DNA of 64,000 nucleotides. Origin: DASSUC01 sp035650075 (GTDB taxonomy: Bacteria > Actinomycetota > Actinomycetes > Mycobacteriales > Micromonosporaceae). The position numbers and the translations under genes were made by a program. The notes below the pieces were generated by a model that made no database searches, was not told where the DNA came from, and saw nothing but the letters and a program-made list of their open reading frames with translations. Shown here piece after piece: positions 17,340 through 27,994 of this stretch (within the stretch, counting starts at the first letter, position 1; every line of letters starts with the position of its first letter). The stretch spans positions 7,471 to 71,470 of the forward strand of contig DASRII010000319.1 in NCBI GenBank assembly GCA_035650075.1, given 5' to 3'.

Positions 17340-18580
17340 TCAGGATTCCCGGTCTCGCGCTGCGGGACCATACGTTCTCGGTACCGTTGGATCACGCTTC
17401 GCCGGGCGGCGACCACATCGAGGTGTTCGCACGGGAGGTCGTGGCGCCCGACAAGGTCGGCGAGGACCTGCCATGGCTGCTGTTCCTGCAGGGCGGGCCG
17501 GGCGGCCTCGCGCCGCGCCCCACGAAGGCCGACGGCTGGCTCGGGCATGCGGTGAAGACGCATCGCGTCCTGCTGCTCGACCAGCGCGGCACCGGCCGCA
17601 GCACGCCCGTGACCGCCCGTACCGTCGGGGACCGGTCGCCGGCGGAGCTGGCGGCGTACCTGCGGTTGTTCCGCGCCGACAGCATCGTCGCCGACGCCGA
17701 GCTGATCCGTGCGCGGCTGGCCGGCGGGGCGCGTTGGGCGACGCTCGGGCAGAGCTACGGCGGCTTCATCACGCTGACCTACCTGTCGCGGGCGCCCGAG
17801 GGGTTGAGCGCGTGTTACGTGACCGGTGGGCTGGCCGGGCTCACGGCGACCGCGGACGAGGTGTACGACCGCACGTATCCCCGGGTGCTCGCGAAGAACG
17901 CCGAGTACTACCGGCGGTATCCGTCCGATGTGGACGTTGTGCGCGAGCTGGCCGACCGGCTCGAGGTGGACGATGTACGCCTGCCCGACGGCGACCGCCT
18001 GACCACGCGGCGGCTGCAGGCGCTCGGTCTGATGCTCGGTATGGGCGACGGGTTCGAGCGGCTGCACTGGCTGTTCGATACCGCGCCGTCGGACAGCTTC
18101 CTGCATCAGGTGATGGCGCTGACCAGTTTCGCCGACGGCCCGATCTACGCCATGCAGGAGTTCTGCTACGGCCAGCCGGGCGCCGCGACGGGCTGGGCCG
18201 CGCAGCGGGCGCTCGACCGGTACCCCCAGTTCGCTCCGGACGCGGCTCCGTTGATGTTCACCGGCGAGATGATGTACCCGTGGATGTTCGCCGACATCGC
18301 CGCGTTGCGGCCGTTCGCGGCGACCGCTGACCTGCTCGCCGCGACGGACGACTGGCCGGCGCTGTACGACGCCGACCGGCTGGCCGCGAACGATGTCCCG
18401 GTGGCGGCGGCGGTCTACTTCGACGACATGTACGTCGACGCGGACCTGCAACTGCGCACCGCACACGCGATGGGCAACACGCGGGTCTGGGTGACGAACG
18501 AGTACGAGCACGACGGGTTGCGCGTCTCCGACGAGCGGGTGCTCGCCCGGCTGATGGATATGGTGGCCGGCTACCGATGA
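17336..18580 (+). CDS. Alpha/beta hydrolase, proline iminopeptidase (S33) family
   Basis: 414 residues from ATG 17336. LLFLQGGPGGLAPRP contains the oxyanion-hole GGPGG of S33 peptidases, LLLDQRGTGRS is the conserved second motif, and the nucleophile elbow is GQSYGG (Ser near residue 144). A C-terminal Asp/His pair can be placed around YFDDMYVDADLQL and NEYEHDGL. Enzymes of this kind remove N-terminal proline or similar residues from peptides in the cytoplasm. It is translationally coupled to terC upstream and to a phosphatase downstream (ATGA at 18577). Confidence 0.85.
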   Translation: MIRIPGLALRDHTFSVPLDHASPGGDHIEVFAREVVAPDKVGEDLPWLLFLQGGPGGLAPRPTKADGWLGHAVKTHRVLLLDQRGTGRSTPVTARTVGDRSPAELAAYLRLFRADSIVADAELIRARLAGGARWATLGQSYGGFITLTYLSRAPEGLSACYVTGGLAGLTATADEVYDRTYPRVLAKNAEYYRRYPSDVDVVRELADRLEVDDVRLPDGDRLTTRRLQALGLMLGMGDGFERLHWLFDTAPSDSFLHQVMALTSFADGPIYAMQEFCYGQPGAATGWAAQRALDRYPQFAPDAAPLMFTGEMMYPWMFADIAALRPFAATADLLAATDDWPALYDADRLAANDVPVAAAVYFDDMYVDADLQLRTAHAMGNTRVWVTNEYEHDGLRVSDERVLARLMDMVAGYR

Positions 18581-19410
18581 CGGGAGAGTGGATGGCGCGG
18601 CGGAGCTTGGAGCTGGTGGGGGAGCCGAACGCACGGGATGTCGGCGGTCCGCGCACGGTCGACGGGCGGCGGGTGCGGCGGGGCATGCTGTACCGCAGCG
18701 CCGCGCTGGGCCGGTTGACCGACGACGACGTGACGGCGCTCGGCAAGCTGGGCCTCGCCCGCGTCATCGACATGCGTGATGCCAGCGAGAAGCTCCTCGC
18801 GCCACCCGACCGGCTACCGGCCGACCCGCCACCGGTGACCGAAGTGCCGATCTACGATCCGGGACATCCGGTGTTCACGTACGTGTCGGCCGTGCTGCTC
18901 GGCCACGACCTCGACCCCGACCGGTACGCCGCGCTGGCCGAAGAGGGTACGCCGGCGGCGATGCACGCCATCTACCGCTGGTTCGTCAGCGGCGAACAGG
19001 CGCGCGCCGGCTTCGGGTCCGTGCTGCGGATACTCGCCGACCCAGCGCAGTTGCCGGCGCTCGTACACTGCACGGCCGGCAAGGACCGCACGGGCTGGCT
19101 GTCCACGGTCGTGCTGTCGACCCTCGGTGTGTCCACTGTGGACATCGAGCGGGAGTACCTGGCCACCAACGAGCTGGCCGGGCCGGTCTACGACGTCATC
19201 ATCGGGGCGATGCGGAACAAGCGCCCGGAGCTGGCCGCGGACTCCGTGCGACCGCTGTTCGAGGCACGCGCGGAGTACCTGAACGCCGCGTACGCCGAGG
19301 TCGACCGGCTCTACGACGGCTTCGACGGGTACCTGCGCGAGGGGTTGGGTCTCGACGCGGCGACGCTCGACGCGCTGCGGGCCAACCTGCTGGAGCCGGA
19401 CGTTGACTGA
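18577..19410 (+). CDS. Tyrosine-protein phosphatase (PTP/DSP-like)
   Basis: 277 residues. The cysteine phosphatase signature HCTAGKDRTG (HCX5R) lies near residue 165, and the N-terminal NARDVGG...RRVRRGMLYRSAAL pattern defines the Y_phosphatase3/MptpB-like family, which dephosphorylates phosphotyrosine or phosphoinositides. No signal peptide or membrane segment is present. The general acid may be supplied by a nearby Asp, not identified here. The start overlaps the preceding stop, and its own end overlaps a methyltransferase gene by 8 bp. Confidence 0.88.
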   Translation: MTGEWMARRSLELVGEPNARDVGGPRTVDGRRVRRGMLYRSAALGRLTDDDVTALGKLGLARVIDMRDASEKLLAPPDRLPADPPPVTEVPIYDPGHPVFTYVSAVLLGHDLDPDRYAALAEEGTPAAMHAIYRWFVSGEQARAGFGSVLRILADPAQLPALVHCTAGKDRTGWLSTVVLSTLGVSTVDIEREYLATNELAGPVYDVIIGAMRNKRPELAADSVRPLFEARAEYLNAAYAEVDRLYDGFDGYLREGLGLDAATLDALRANLLEPDVD

Positions 19411-20083
19411 GGCCCGCTACGACGCGGTCGCGGACTTCTACGCGGCCGGGTGGCCGGACTCCTACGACGATCCGGCGTCCGTGGCGTTGCTGGAGCTGCT
19501 CGGTCCGGTGGACGGGCTGCGGGTGCTGGATGTCGCATGTGGACACGGGCGGATCGCCCGCGAGCTGGCCCGCCGTGGGGGACACGTGGTCGGCGTGGAC
19601 ATCTCGGCGGCGCTGATCGCGAAGGCCGAGAGCGCCGAGTCGCTCGGAATCCGGTACCTGCACGCCGGCATCAGCTCGGCCTCGCTCGACGCGGCGACGT
19701 TCCAGGCGGCGGTCTGCGCCTTCGGGCTGTCCGACATCGACGACCTCGACGACGCGGTCGGTACGATAGCCGGCGCCCTCTGCCCGGATGGCATCTTCGT
19801 CTTCTCGATCCTGCACCCGTGCTTCCCGGGCGGGCGTGACGTCGCCGCCTCGTGGTCACCGGACGGTGGCTACCACGAGGAGGGTCGGTGGACGGCCGAC
19901 GACGCACTGTCCACATTGCGCCGTCGGGTCGGCGCGAACCACCGCATGCTGTCTACGTACGTCGACACGCTGCACCGGCACGGCCTGTGGACGGAACGGC
20001 TGGCCGAGCCGGGCCCGTCGTCGGATCGGCCCGACCTCGCCCGCGTGCCGCTCTTCCTCGTCGCGAGGTGTGTCAAGCGGTAG
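19403..20083 (+). CDS. Class I SAM-dependent methyltransferase
   Basis: 226 residues from a TTG at 19403 overlapping the phosphatase gene. SAM motif I is LRVLDVACGHGRIARELARRG, with acidic loop VVGVDISAALIAKA and motif IV AAVCAFGLSDIDDLDDAV. This is a Methyltransf_11/25-type small-molecule methyltransferase. Substrate unknown. It closes the terC-hydrolase-phosphatase stretch, and its last 11 bp overlap the convergent beta-lactamase-like gene. Confidence 0.85.
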   Translation: MTEARYDAVADFYAAGWPDSYDDPASVALLELLGPVDGLRVLDVACGHGRIARELARRGGHVVGVDISAALIAKAESAESLGIRYLHAGISSASLDAATFQAAVCAFGLSDIDDLDDAVGTIAGALCPDGIFVFSILHPCFPGGRDVAASWSPDGGYHEEGRWTADDALSTLRRRVGANHRMLSTYVDTLHRHGLWTERLAEPGPSSDRPDLARVPLFLVARCVKR

Positions 20084-20873
20084 CGTGCCGGTCGGCCCAG
20101 CTCGCCGCCGCGACCCGGGTCACGAGCCGGCAGGCCTGAGCGTCCGGCAGGCCCGTCGAGGTGCAACAGACAACGGCGTACGGCGGCGCGTCGGCCGGAA
20201 ACACGACGCCGGCTCCGTGCCGGATGCCCCGGATCCACCCGTTCTTGTGCGCGATGCGGGTCCCGGGCGGTAGCCCGGCCGCCAAGTCCTCGCGCCGCTC
20301 CTGGGCGAGCAGGACATCGAGCATCTCTTGGCACCGTTCCGGATCCACGATCGTGGCGAGCGCAATTGCCGACAGCAGCGCCGCGAGGTCGGCGGCGGTG
20401 ACGAGGTTCTCCAAGCCCGCCTCCTTCGCCGCGCGGTCCTCGATGCCCCGGCTGACCACGCTGTGCGCCGCGCCGGCCAACCGCCACACCTCGGCCACCT
20501 CGTCGATGCCCACAGTGGACAGACACAGGTTGGTGGCCAGGTTGCTGGACCTTACGATCATCCGCCGGGCGAGCCAGCGCAGCGGTACGGCATCGCCGAT
20601 CCGCTGCCAGACCTCCTCGTCGTTGTCATGGTCCCGGCGGTTGCCGAACGTGGGCGCACCATCGAGGGCAGACCGGAACTCGTTGCGCACCTCGACCGGT
20701 ACGTCCACATCGGACACCGCCCGGTACACCGCCGCCAGCACGGCCACCTTCATCGTGCTGGCGGCGTAGTGCGGCTCGTCGGCCAGCCGGGCGTACGTCG
20801 GTGGCCCGCCGAGCGGCCCGTACCACACGGACACCGTGCCCGGTACTCCGGCGAGGTCGGCGTCGATCGTCAT
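20073..20873 (-). CDS. Class A beta-lactamase-like serine hydrolase
   Basis: 266 residues, without a visible signal peptide. The active-site motif STMK (residues about 39-42) is followed by SSN in the position of the SDN loop (IVRSSNLATNL) and by HKNG, corresponding to KTG. This is the order seen in class A beta-lactamases and related serine hydrolases. Absence of a signal peptide and the degenerate KNG argue against a dedicated secreted antibiotic-resistance enzyme; a cytoplasmic esterase or peptidase is as likely. It ends against a convergent methyltransferase and diverges from phoX. Confidence 0.8.
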   Translation of the reverse strand: MTIDADLAGVPGTVSVWYGPLGGPPTYARLADEPHYAASTMKVAVLAAVYRAVSDVDVPVEVRNEFRSALDGAPTFGNRRDHDNDEEVWQRIGDAVPLRWLARRMIVRSSNLATNLCLSTVGIDEVAEVWRLAGAAHSVVSRGIEDRAAKEAGLENLVTAADLAALLSAIALATIVDPERCQEMLDVLLAQERREDLAAGLPPGTRIAHKNGWIRGIRHGAGVVFPADAPPYAVVCCTSTGLPDAQACRLVTRVAAASWADRHATA

Positions 20874-20937
20874 TGCCTACCGAAGCTACCGTGTCGCACG
20901 CTGTTGCGCTGGCGTGACCCGTACTAGCGTGTGGCGG

Positions 20938-22410
20938 ATGAAGGCTGATCTCAATAGGCGGACCGTTCTGCGCGGTGCCGCCGCCGCAGCGGGGGGAGCA
21001 CTGCTGGGCGGGCCGTTCGCGGGGTTCGTCGCCCGCGACGCGGCGGGCGCGATCGGGGACGCTGATTTCCGGCAACTGCGGGCGATCCCGGATCTGCGGG
21101 ACGGTGTCGTGCGGCTGTGGCTGCCGCAGGACTTCCAGTACCGCTCGTTCCACGACACCGAGTTCCCCGTCGTCCTCGACGACGGCACCAATTTGCCGGG
21201 GCGGCACGACGGCATGGCGGCGTTCCGCGGCCCGAACGGCAACGTCCTCCTGGTACGCAACCACGAGCTGAACAATCCCGGCCCGGCATTCGGCGACGCG
21301 TCCGCGGCCTATGACCCGATGGCGCAGGGCGGCACGACGACCATCGAGGTCACCAAGTTCGGTGAGGTCGTCCACGCGCATACGAGCCTCAACGGTACGC
21401 AGATGAACTGCTCCGGCGGGCCGATGCCGTGGGGCAGCTGGATCAGCTGTGAGGAGACGGTCAACGGGCCGGACGTCGGCCCGGACTTCACCGGCGTGTC
21501 GAACATCCCGCTGACCCAACGGCACGGGTTCATCTTCGACGTACCGAAGAACGGCCAGTCGGACCGCGAGCCGATCACGTCCGCGGGCCGGTTCGCGCAC
21601 GAGTCGGTGGCGTTCGATCCGCGCGAGGGCGCGCTCTACCTGACCGAGGACAACTTCGGCTTCCCGTCCGGCTTCTACCGGTACAAGCCGCCGCGCAACC
21701 CGAACGAGTGCGGGCGCCTGGTCAACGGCGGGCGGCTGCAGATGCTCGCCGTCCGCGGCCAGCCGAACGCGAACCTCGCCGCGTCGCAGCAACTGCGGGC
21801 CACCTACCGCGTCGAGTGGGTGGACATCGACGACCCGGCGCCGACGTTCCCGTTTACGCCCGGCGTGACGGCACCCACGACCAACAACGACGCGCTGACG
21901 CACGTCTCGCGGCAGGGCTGGGCGCAGGGTGCGGCGTTCTTCTCCCGGCTCGAGGGGTCGGCGTACCGCGATGGCGTGGTCTACTTCTGCTCCACGCAGG
22001 GCGGCGGGCCGGCCGAGACGAGCATCGGTCCGATCGCCGATGGGTACGGCAACGGCAGCGGCCAAATCTGGGCGTACCACATCCAGTCGAACACCCTGCA
22101 GCTCGTCTTCGAGTCGACGGGGCCGGACGTGCTCGACCTGCCGGACAACGTGACCACGAGCCCGCGCGGCACCCTGGTGGTCTGCGAGGACAACGTCAAC
22201 GACAACTTCGTCCGGGGTCTGACCCGCGGCGGGCAACTGTTCGACATCGCGCTGAACCGGCTCGTGAGCAGCACAGGTGCGCCGCGGTTCAACGACGAGT
22301 TCGCCGGCTCGACGTTCTCCCCGGACGGGCACACGCTGTTCGTCAACATCCAGGCCGGTCGCGGGATGTCGTTCGCGATCTGGGGACCCTGGTACCGGCT
22401 GGGCGTCTGA
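20938..22410 (+). CDS. phoX: PhoX-family alkaline phosphatase (Tat-exported)
   Basis: 490 residues from ATG 20938; an earlier in-frame ATG would place the Tat motif too far inside. The N-terminus NRRTVLRGAAAAAGGALLGG is a twin-arginine signal. The mature part shows the PhoX (DUF839) motifs: DGMAAFRGPNGNVLLVRNHE, LNCSGGPMPWGSWISCEETV-like stretch, HGFIFDV, RFAHESVAFDPREG, LYLTEDNF and CEDNVNDNFVRG. PhoX enzymes bind iron and calcium and release phosphate from phosphomonoesters outside the cell. No Pho box was recognised in the 64-bp gap to the divergent beta-lactamase-like gene. Confidence 0.88.
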   Translation: MKADLNRRTVLRGAAAAAGGALLGGPFAGFVARDAAGAIGDADFRQLRAIPDLRDGVVRLWLPQDFQYRSFHDTEFPVVLDDGTNLPGRHDGMAAFRGPNGNVLLVRNHELNNPGPAFGDASAAYDPMAQGGTTTIEVTKFGEVVHAHTSLNGTQMNCSGGPMPWGSWISCEETVNGPDVGPDFTGVSNIPLTQRHGFIFDVPKNGQSDREPITSAGRFAHESVAFDPREGALYLTEDNFGFPSGFYRYKPPRNPNECGRLVNGGRLQMLAVRGQPNANLAASQQLRATYRVEWVDIDDPAPTFPFTPGVTAPTTNNDALTHVSRQGWAQGAAFFSRLEGSAYRDGVVYFCSTQGGGPAETSIGPIADGYGNGSGQIWAYHIQSNTLQLVFESTGPDVLDLPDNVTTSPRGTLVVCEDNVNDNFVRGLTRGGQLFDIALNRLVSSTGAPRFNDEFAGSTFSPDGHTLFVNIQAGRGMSFAIWGPWYRLGV

Positions 22411-22418
22411 GGAGGACG

Positions 22419-24278
<1,860 letters not shown>

Positions 24279-24393
24279 ACAGCCATTGTCCCGGGTCTGG
24301 ATCCCGAGCCGGCCGCCGGGGTTTGACCGAACGGACAGCCATGGGTTAGGAAGGTCGGGTTGCCTGTGACATCCGGGCGGGGGAGGGATGCGG

Positions 24394-25278
24394 ATGCGGC
24401 GTGCGCTACGGGGCCTGGTTCCGATCGTGACCGCGGGGGTGCTGGCCACCGCGGTCGTCAGTTGCGCGGGTGACCCCGCGACTACCGAGCGGGACGAACC
24501 GGCGCGGGCGGCCGTGGCCGAACGCTTCGCGACGGCGAGCCCGACACCAGGCCCGAGCCCATCCGCGACGCGCGGCCCATCACCCACGCCACGCCGTACG
24601 CCGACGCGGCGGCCCACGCCGAGCGTCAAACCGAAGATCCCGTTGCCACCGCCGCCGAACCCACCGCAGGTTCCGCCGCCGTCACCGGGTGCATCCGGCC
24701 CGACCTGCCCCACGTACGCCGGACCGAAGGCACCCGTCGGCGACGTCAAGTCCGCGCTCACCGCGGCGGCGACCCGACCGTGGTGGACCGGCGCCAGCAA
24801 GCCGACCGGCTACACCGGCGACGGCTCCGACATCACCGTGCCGGTCAACCTCATCAAGGCGGTTGCCTGGCAGGAGAGCGGCTGGCAGTCGACCATCATC
24901 GCGTGCGACGGCGGGATCGGCACGATGCAGGTGATGCCGGGTACCGCCGACTGGATGAACCAACGGTTCGGCACCTCGCACAACGTGAACACGCTGGCGG
25001 GCAACACGGCGTTGGGCGCGGAGTACCTGCAGTGGCTGATCATGTACTTCGGCCTGTACTACTTCGGCTCCTTCGACCTGAGCGTGACCGCGCCGGTCGG
25101 CGCCAACGGTGCCACGATGCGGCTACGCGACGTAGTGATCGCCGGGTACAACGTGGGGCCCGGTGCGATCGAGGTGATCGTCCCGGACCCCGGCGCTGAC
25201 TATTTGAAGATCCCGAACCAGTCGTACGTCAACAATGTCGTCGCGCTGACGACGAACTGCGTCTGCCTCTCGTACTAG
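24394..25278 (+). CDS. Lytic transglycosylase-like lipoprotein (SLT domain)
   Basis: 294 residues from ATG 24394, chosen because GGGAGGG lies 6 nt upstream; ATG 24388 abuts that site. A signal peptide ends in the lipobox VVSC (near residue 25). A Ser/Pro/Thr-rich linker of about 70 residues follows, then an SLT domain with catalytic Glu in AVAWQESGWQ, the GIGTMQVMPGTADWMN motif and a C-terminal IAGYNVGPGAI. Such enzymes cut the glycan strand of peptidoglycan non-hydrolytically. The linker suggests it spans from the membrane into the wall. It is transcribed divergently from typA. Confidence 0.88.
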   Translation: MRRALRGLVPIVTAGVLATAVVSCAGDPATTERDEPARAAVAERFATASPTPGPSPSATRGPSPTPRRTPTRRPTPSVKPKIPLPPPPNPPQVPPPSPGASGPTCPTYAGPKAPVGDVKSALTAAATRPWWTGASKPTGYTGDGSDITVPVNLIKAVAWQESGWQSTIIACDGGIGTMQVMPGTADWMNQRFGTSHNVNTLAGNTALGAEYLQWLIMYFGLYYFGSFDLSVTAPVGANGATMRLRDVVIAGYNVGPGAIEVIVPDPGADYLKIPNQSYVNNVVALTTNCVCLSY

Positions 25279-25279
25279 G

Positions 25280-25735
25280 TCACGGATTCGCGTAGGGCGT
25301 CCACTGCGCCTCGTCGCGCTCGCCCGGCGTGGTCTTCTCCGGAAAGTCCCGCCGGCCGAGCCTGGGATGCCAGGCGGCGACCAGCCAGGTCAGGTTGCGG
25401 ATCAGCAGCGCGGGCCACGGCAGCTTGTCGGTCAACCGGGTGAAGATGGCCTCGGCCTCGTGGTGCAGCACGTCCTCGTCGTTGACCGTACAGCGGACGG
25501 ACCATGCGGTGTCGTAGCCGTCGAGCACCGACCGCTCCTCCGGATCCTGGCCGTACACGTTGGCATCGACGTCGCCTCCCACGACACCCGGTCGGTCGGC
25601 GAGCTCGGTGGACACGATCATCCGGCCATACCGCTCCGTGATGTTCATGTCCAGCGTCTCAGCGAGCCGCCGCGCCACCTCGGCGGGAGGCAGCCCGGTG
25701 TTCATGATGATGTGGTCCACAGTCGACATCGTCAC
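25280..25735 (-). CDS. Probable immunity protein for the adjacent polymorphic toxin
   Basis: Up to 151 residues. The likely start is GTG at 25735, whose GTGA overlaps the toxin stop (25732-25734); GGAG inside the toxin's last codons serves as Shine-Dalgarno. The protein is soluble and acidic (for example VGGDVDANVYGQDPEERSVLDGYDT). I do not recognise the family. The tight coupling to a toxin with a CdiA-type nuclease tip, downstream and on the same strand, is the standard placement of immunity genes, which is the basis of this call. It ends 2 bp from the convergent transglycosylase stop. Confidence 0.6.
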   Translation of the reverse strand: MTMSTVDHIIMNTGLPPAEVARRLAETLDMNITERYGRMIVSTELADRPGVVGGDVDANVYGQDPEERSVLDGYDTAWSVRCTVNDEDVLHHEAEAIFTRLTDKLPWPALLIRNLTWLVAAWHPRLGRRDFPEKTTPGERDEAQWTPYANP

Positions 25736-27543
25736 TCCGGCAGGGTCAGCATTCGGCCGTCACCAAGAATTATGTGTACCCGATCCGGCATCGTCTGTCC
25801 GTGTACCCTCGCTTGTCCCACCGCCCGGCCGAAGCCACGCCGCGCTTCCTCCTCGGTCAGGCCGGCCGCCCGGCCGTCGATGACCGCGTCGCCGCCGCCG
25901 TGCGGTTCGACCTGGCGTCCCGCGTCGATGATGTTGTCCTTCACCGCGCTGCTGCTGCCGCTGTCGAGCGTCTTCAGCTCGGTGATCGTACCGGGGTCGT
26001 CGGGTGTGCGGCGCACGACGGAGTCGGGGTTGGTAAGCCCGTCGACGTTGTCGACCCGCTCGACCGGCGTGACCTCCATGCCGTGTTCGGTGGCGAGGTA
26101 GTCCGCGATCTCGCGTTCCTTGGGCAGGAAGTGACCATCCGGGTCGGCGACCCCGGGACTGAAGTCGTCGCCGTGCGGACCAAGCTCGATGTTCGGGTGG
26201 GTGCTCTCCGGCGTGGTCGTACCGTCGCCGTCCGGCTCGCGCGGTGCGTCCGGGTCGTGCGGGGCGTCCGGGTCGCGCGGGGCGTCCGGGTCGCGCGGTG
26301 CGTCGGGGTCCCGCGGCCCGTCGGGTGGTGGCGGTGCGTCCGGATCCCGCGGTGGCCCACCGGACGGGTCCGGCTCGCGCGGCGGTCCGCCGGGCGGCGG
26401 TGGCGCGTTGGGGTCGCGCGGTGGCCCTCCGGACGGGTCGGGCTCGCGCGGGGGCCCGCCCGATGGTGGTGGCGGTGCGTCCGGCTCGCGGGGCGGTCCG
26501 CCGGATGGTGGTGGCGGTGCGTCTGGCTCGCGGGGCGGTCCGCCGGATGGTGGCGGCGCGTCGGGTTCGCGCGGCGGCCCGCCACTCGGCGGGTGCCCGC
26601 CCGGAGGACCGCTGGGCGGACCACCGCCAGGTGGATGCCCACCCGGAGGACCACCACCTGGTGGCCCGCCACCCGGCGGGTGACCGGATGGTCCATCGGG
26701 GATGTTGGGGCCGCCGTGCGGCCGCGTCGGGGGACCCCCGTGCGGGCCCGACGGAGCGCTCCGGCCGGCGCGGCGCAGCCGGCGTAGCAGGTCGCGGAGC
26801 TTGCTGATGATGTCGCCGAGCTTGCTGAGGATCGGGGCCAGCCGGCGGATGCTCTTGACGAGCCCTTCGAGCAGGTGGGCGATGCGGCCGACCCACTTGG
26901 CGACGAGAGAGCCGACCTGCGCTACGACGAGCGGCGTGGCGAGGCCGAGGGTACAGGCCTCTTCGGCCAACCACTCCCAGATCCGTACCGCGAGCACTCC
27001 GACGAACTCGGCGATGAGGTCGCGCACCATTCCGCGGACGAGGGCCACGACCAGGCCGGCACCCTCGACGATCATCCCGAGCGCCTCGGCCAGATCCTTC
27101 AGGGCGACCATTGCGGCCTGCTGCTCGCCCATGTGGTTGCGGTACGCGTCCGCCGTCGCGCCGAGCCAGTCGATAGTGTCCTGGTCGACCGCGTCGCGCA
27201 GCTGGGTGGCGGCGCTGTCCATCGCCCCGCCGACGTTGTGCCAGGTCTGCGCGAACGCCGTTATCTGGTCGGGGTCACCGGCCAGCCAGTCCAACCCTTG
27301 GCGGAGTGGCTTGACGTGTTCCATCAGCCAGGCCACACCCCAGGCCACGATCTGGCCGAGCGGGTCGACGACGAACGCGAGGGCGTCCATGCCCGCGGCG
27401 AACCCACCGATCCCGACCTCGATCCAGGACCCGGACTGGAAGCCGCTGATGATGCCCTCGATGTCCTCGGCGAGGAAGATGCCGGTCCACGGCTTGGTGG
27501 AATCCTGCCGCTCGGCAATCAGTGGATTCGGCATCACGCTCAT
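25732..27543 (-). CDS. Type VII-type polymorphic toxin with CdiA C-terminal nuclease domain
   Basis: 603 residues. Residues about 30-260 form a helical WXG100-like/CpnT-like N-terminal domain (WLAGDPDQITAFAQTWHNVG, a long hydrophobic stretch, then LGDIISKLRDLLRRL). Residues about 283-440 are a Pro/Gly/Asp repeat linker with units like GGPPREPDAPPPPS. Residues 441-603 resemble the CdiA C-terminal tRNase domain: LPKEREIADYLATEHGMEV, NPD (Asp507) and ELK (Glu522, Lys524), the expected PD-(D/E)XK core, followed by a conserved AVKDNII segment. The last domain is inferred to cleave tRNA in competitors. The gene lies behind EspC-like and YbaB-like genes and is coupled to a putative immunity gene. 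Confidence 0.8.
   Translation of the reverse strand: MSVMPNPLIAERQDSTKPWTGIFLAEDIEGIISGFQSGSWIEVGIGGFAAGMDALAFVVDPLGQIVAWGVAWLMEHVKPLRQGLDWLAGDPDQITAFAQTWHNVGGAMDSAATQLRDAVDQDTIDWLGATADAYRNHMGEQQAAMVALKDLAEALGMIVEGAGLVVALVRGMVRDLIAEFVGVLAVRIWEWLAEEACTLGLATPLVVAQVGSLVAKWVGRIAHLLEGLVKSIRRLAPILSKLGDIISKLRDLLRRLRRAGRSAPSGPHGGPPTRPHGGPNIPDGPSGHPPGGGPPGGGPPGGHPPGGGPPSGPPGGHPPSGGPPREPDAPPPSGGPPREPDAPPPPSGGPPREPDAPPPPSGGPPREPDPSGGPPRDPNAPPPPGGPPREPDPSGGPPRDPDAPPPPDGPRDPDAPRDPDAPRDPDAPHDPDAPREPDGDGTTTPESTHPNIELGPHGDDFSPGVADPDGHFLPKEREIADYLATEHGMEVTPVERVDNVDGLTNPDSVVRRTPDDPGTITELKTLDSGSSSAVKDNIIDAGRQVEPHGGGDAVIDGRAAGLTEEEARRGFGRAVGQARVHGQTMPDRVHIILGDGRMLTLPE
26224..26697. repeat. Proline-rich minisatellite in the toxin linker
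   Basis: This stretch encodes degenerate tandem units of about 13-14 codons (GGPPREPDAPPPPS and variants), then short RDPDAP units. The DNA repeats are close enough for slippage or recombination, so linker length probably varies between strains. It is protein-coding and has no CRISPR-like spacer structure. Confidence 0.75.
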
Positions 27544-27673
27544 GCGATAACTCCGGCTCGTTCGCCGCGCGCCGTCTCATGGTGGCGCCTTCCCTCGGCG
27601 CCGCGCAGCGAGCTGCGCCCGGCGCGTCGCCTCAGTCCAGGCACCACCGGCGGCGCTGTGCTCAATCGCGTGC

Positions 27674-27994
27674 TCATTGCTTGAACCCGCCGAAGAGGTC
27701 ACCTGCGCTCTGCTCGCCGTGTTCGTACCGGCTGGCGGTGCTGCGCAGTTCGGTGGCGGCGGACCGTAGGGCGTCCGCGGTGTCGTTGGCCGCGTCGACG
27801 GCGGCGCGCTGGAGCGGCTCGAGCAGCAGGGGAATGATCTGGCAGAGGAACCCGTACGCCATGTGGCCCATCCGGACGTGCTCCCCGGCCTGCTTCGCCT
27901 GGTCGACGGATCCGGCGATGAAGTCGACGTTGGACGCGTGTGTCTTCAGCGCCTCGACCTCGACGCTGAAGCCGGCGCTACCGCCGGGAGGCAC
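27674..27994 (-). CDS. EspC/WXG100-like type VII secretion target
   Basis: 106 residues from GTG 27994. The start GFSVEVEALKTHASNVDFIAGSVDQA and the following amphipathic helices match the ESX-1 EspC-like (DUF2580) family of small helical-hairpin proteins co-secreted with larger substrates. Here the partner would be the toxin 130 bp downstream. Its start overlaps the end of the YbaB-like gene by 17 bp. No ESX core genes (EccC, EccD and others) lie in the window, so the secretion machine must be elsewhere. Confidence 0.72.
   Translation of the reverse strand: MPPGGSAGFSVEVEALKTHASNVDFIAGSVDQAKQAGEHVRMGHMAYGFLCQIIPLLLEPLQRAAVDAANDTADALRSAATELRSTASRYEHGEQSAGDLFGGFKQ

Noticed and set aside
20073..20873. 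Antibiotic-resistance beta-lactamase
   Set aside because: No signal peptide and a degenerate KNG instead of KTG; only fold-level similarity is supported.
24279..24800. N-terminal extension of the typA frame
   Set aside because: It overlaps the divergent transglycosylase gene, lacks domains, and the TypA family start fits GTG 24278.
26224..26697. Tandem repeats considered as a CRISPR array
   Set aside because: Units are contiguous, degenerate and in frame with a proline-rich protein linker; no spacers.
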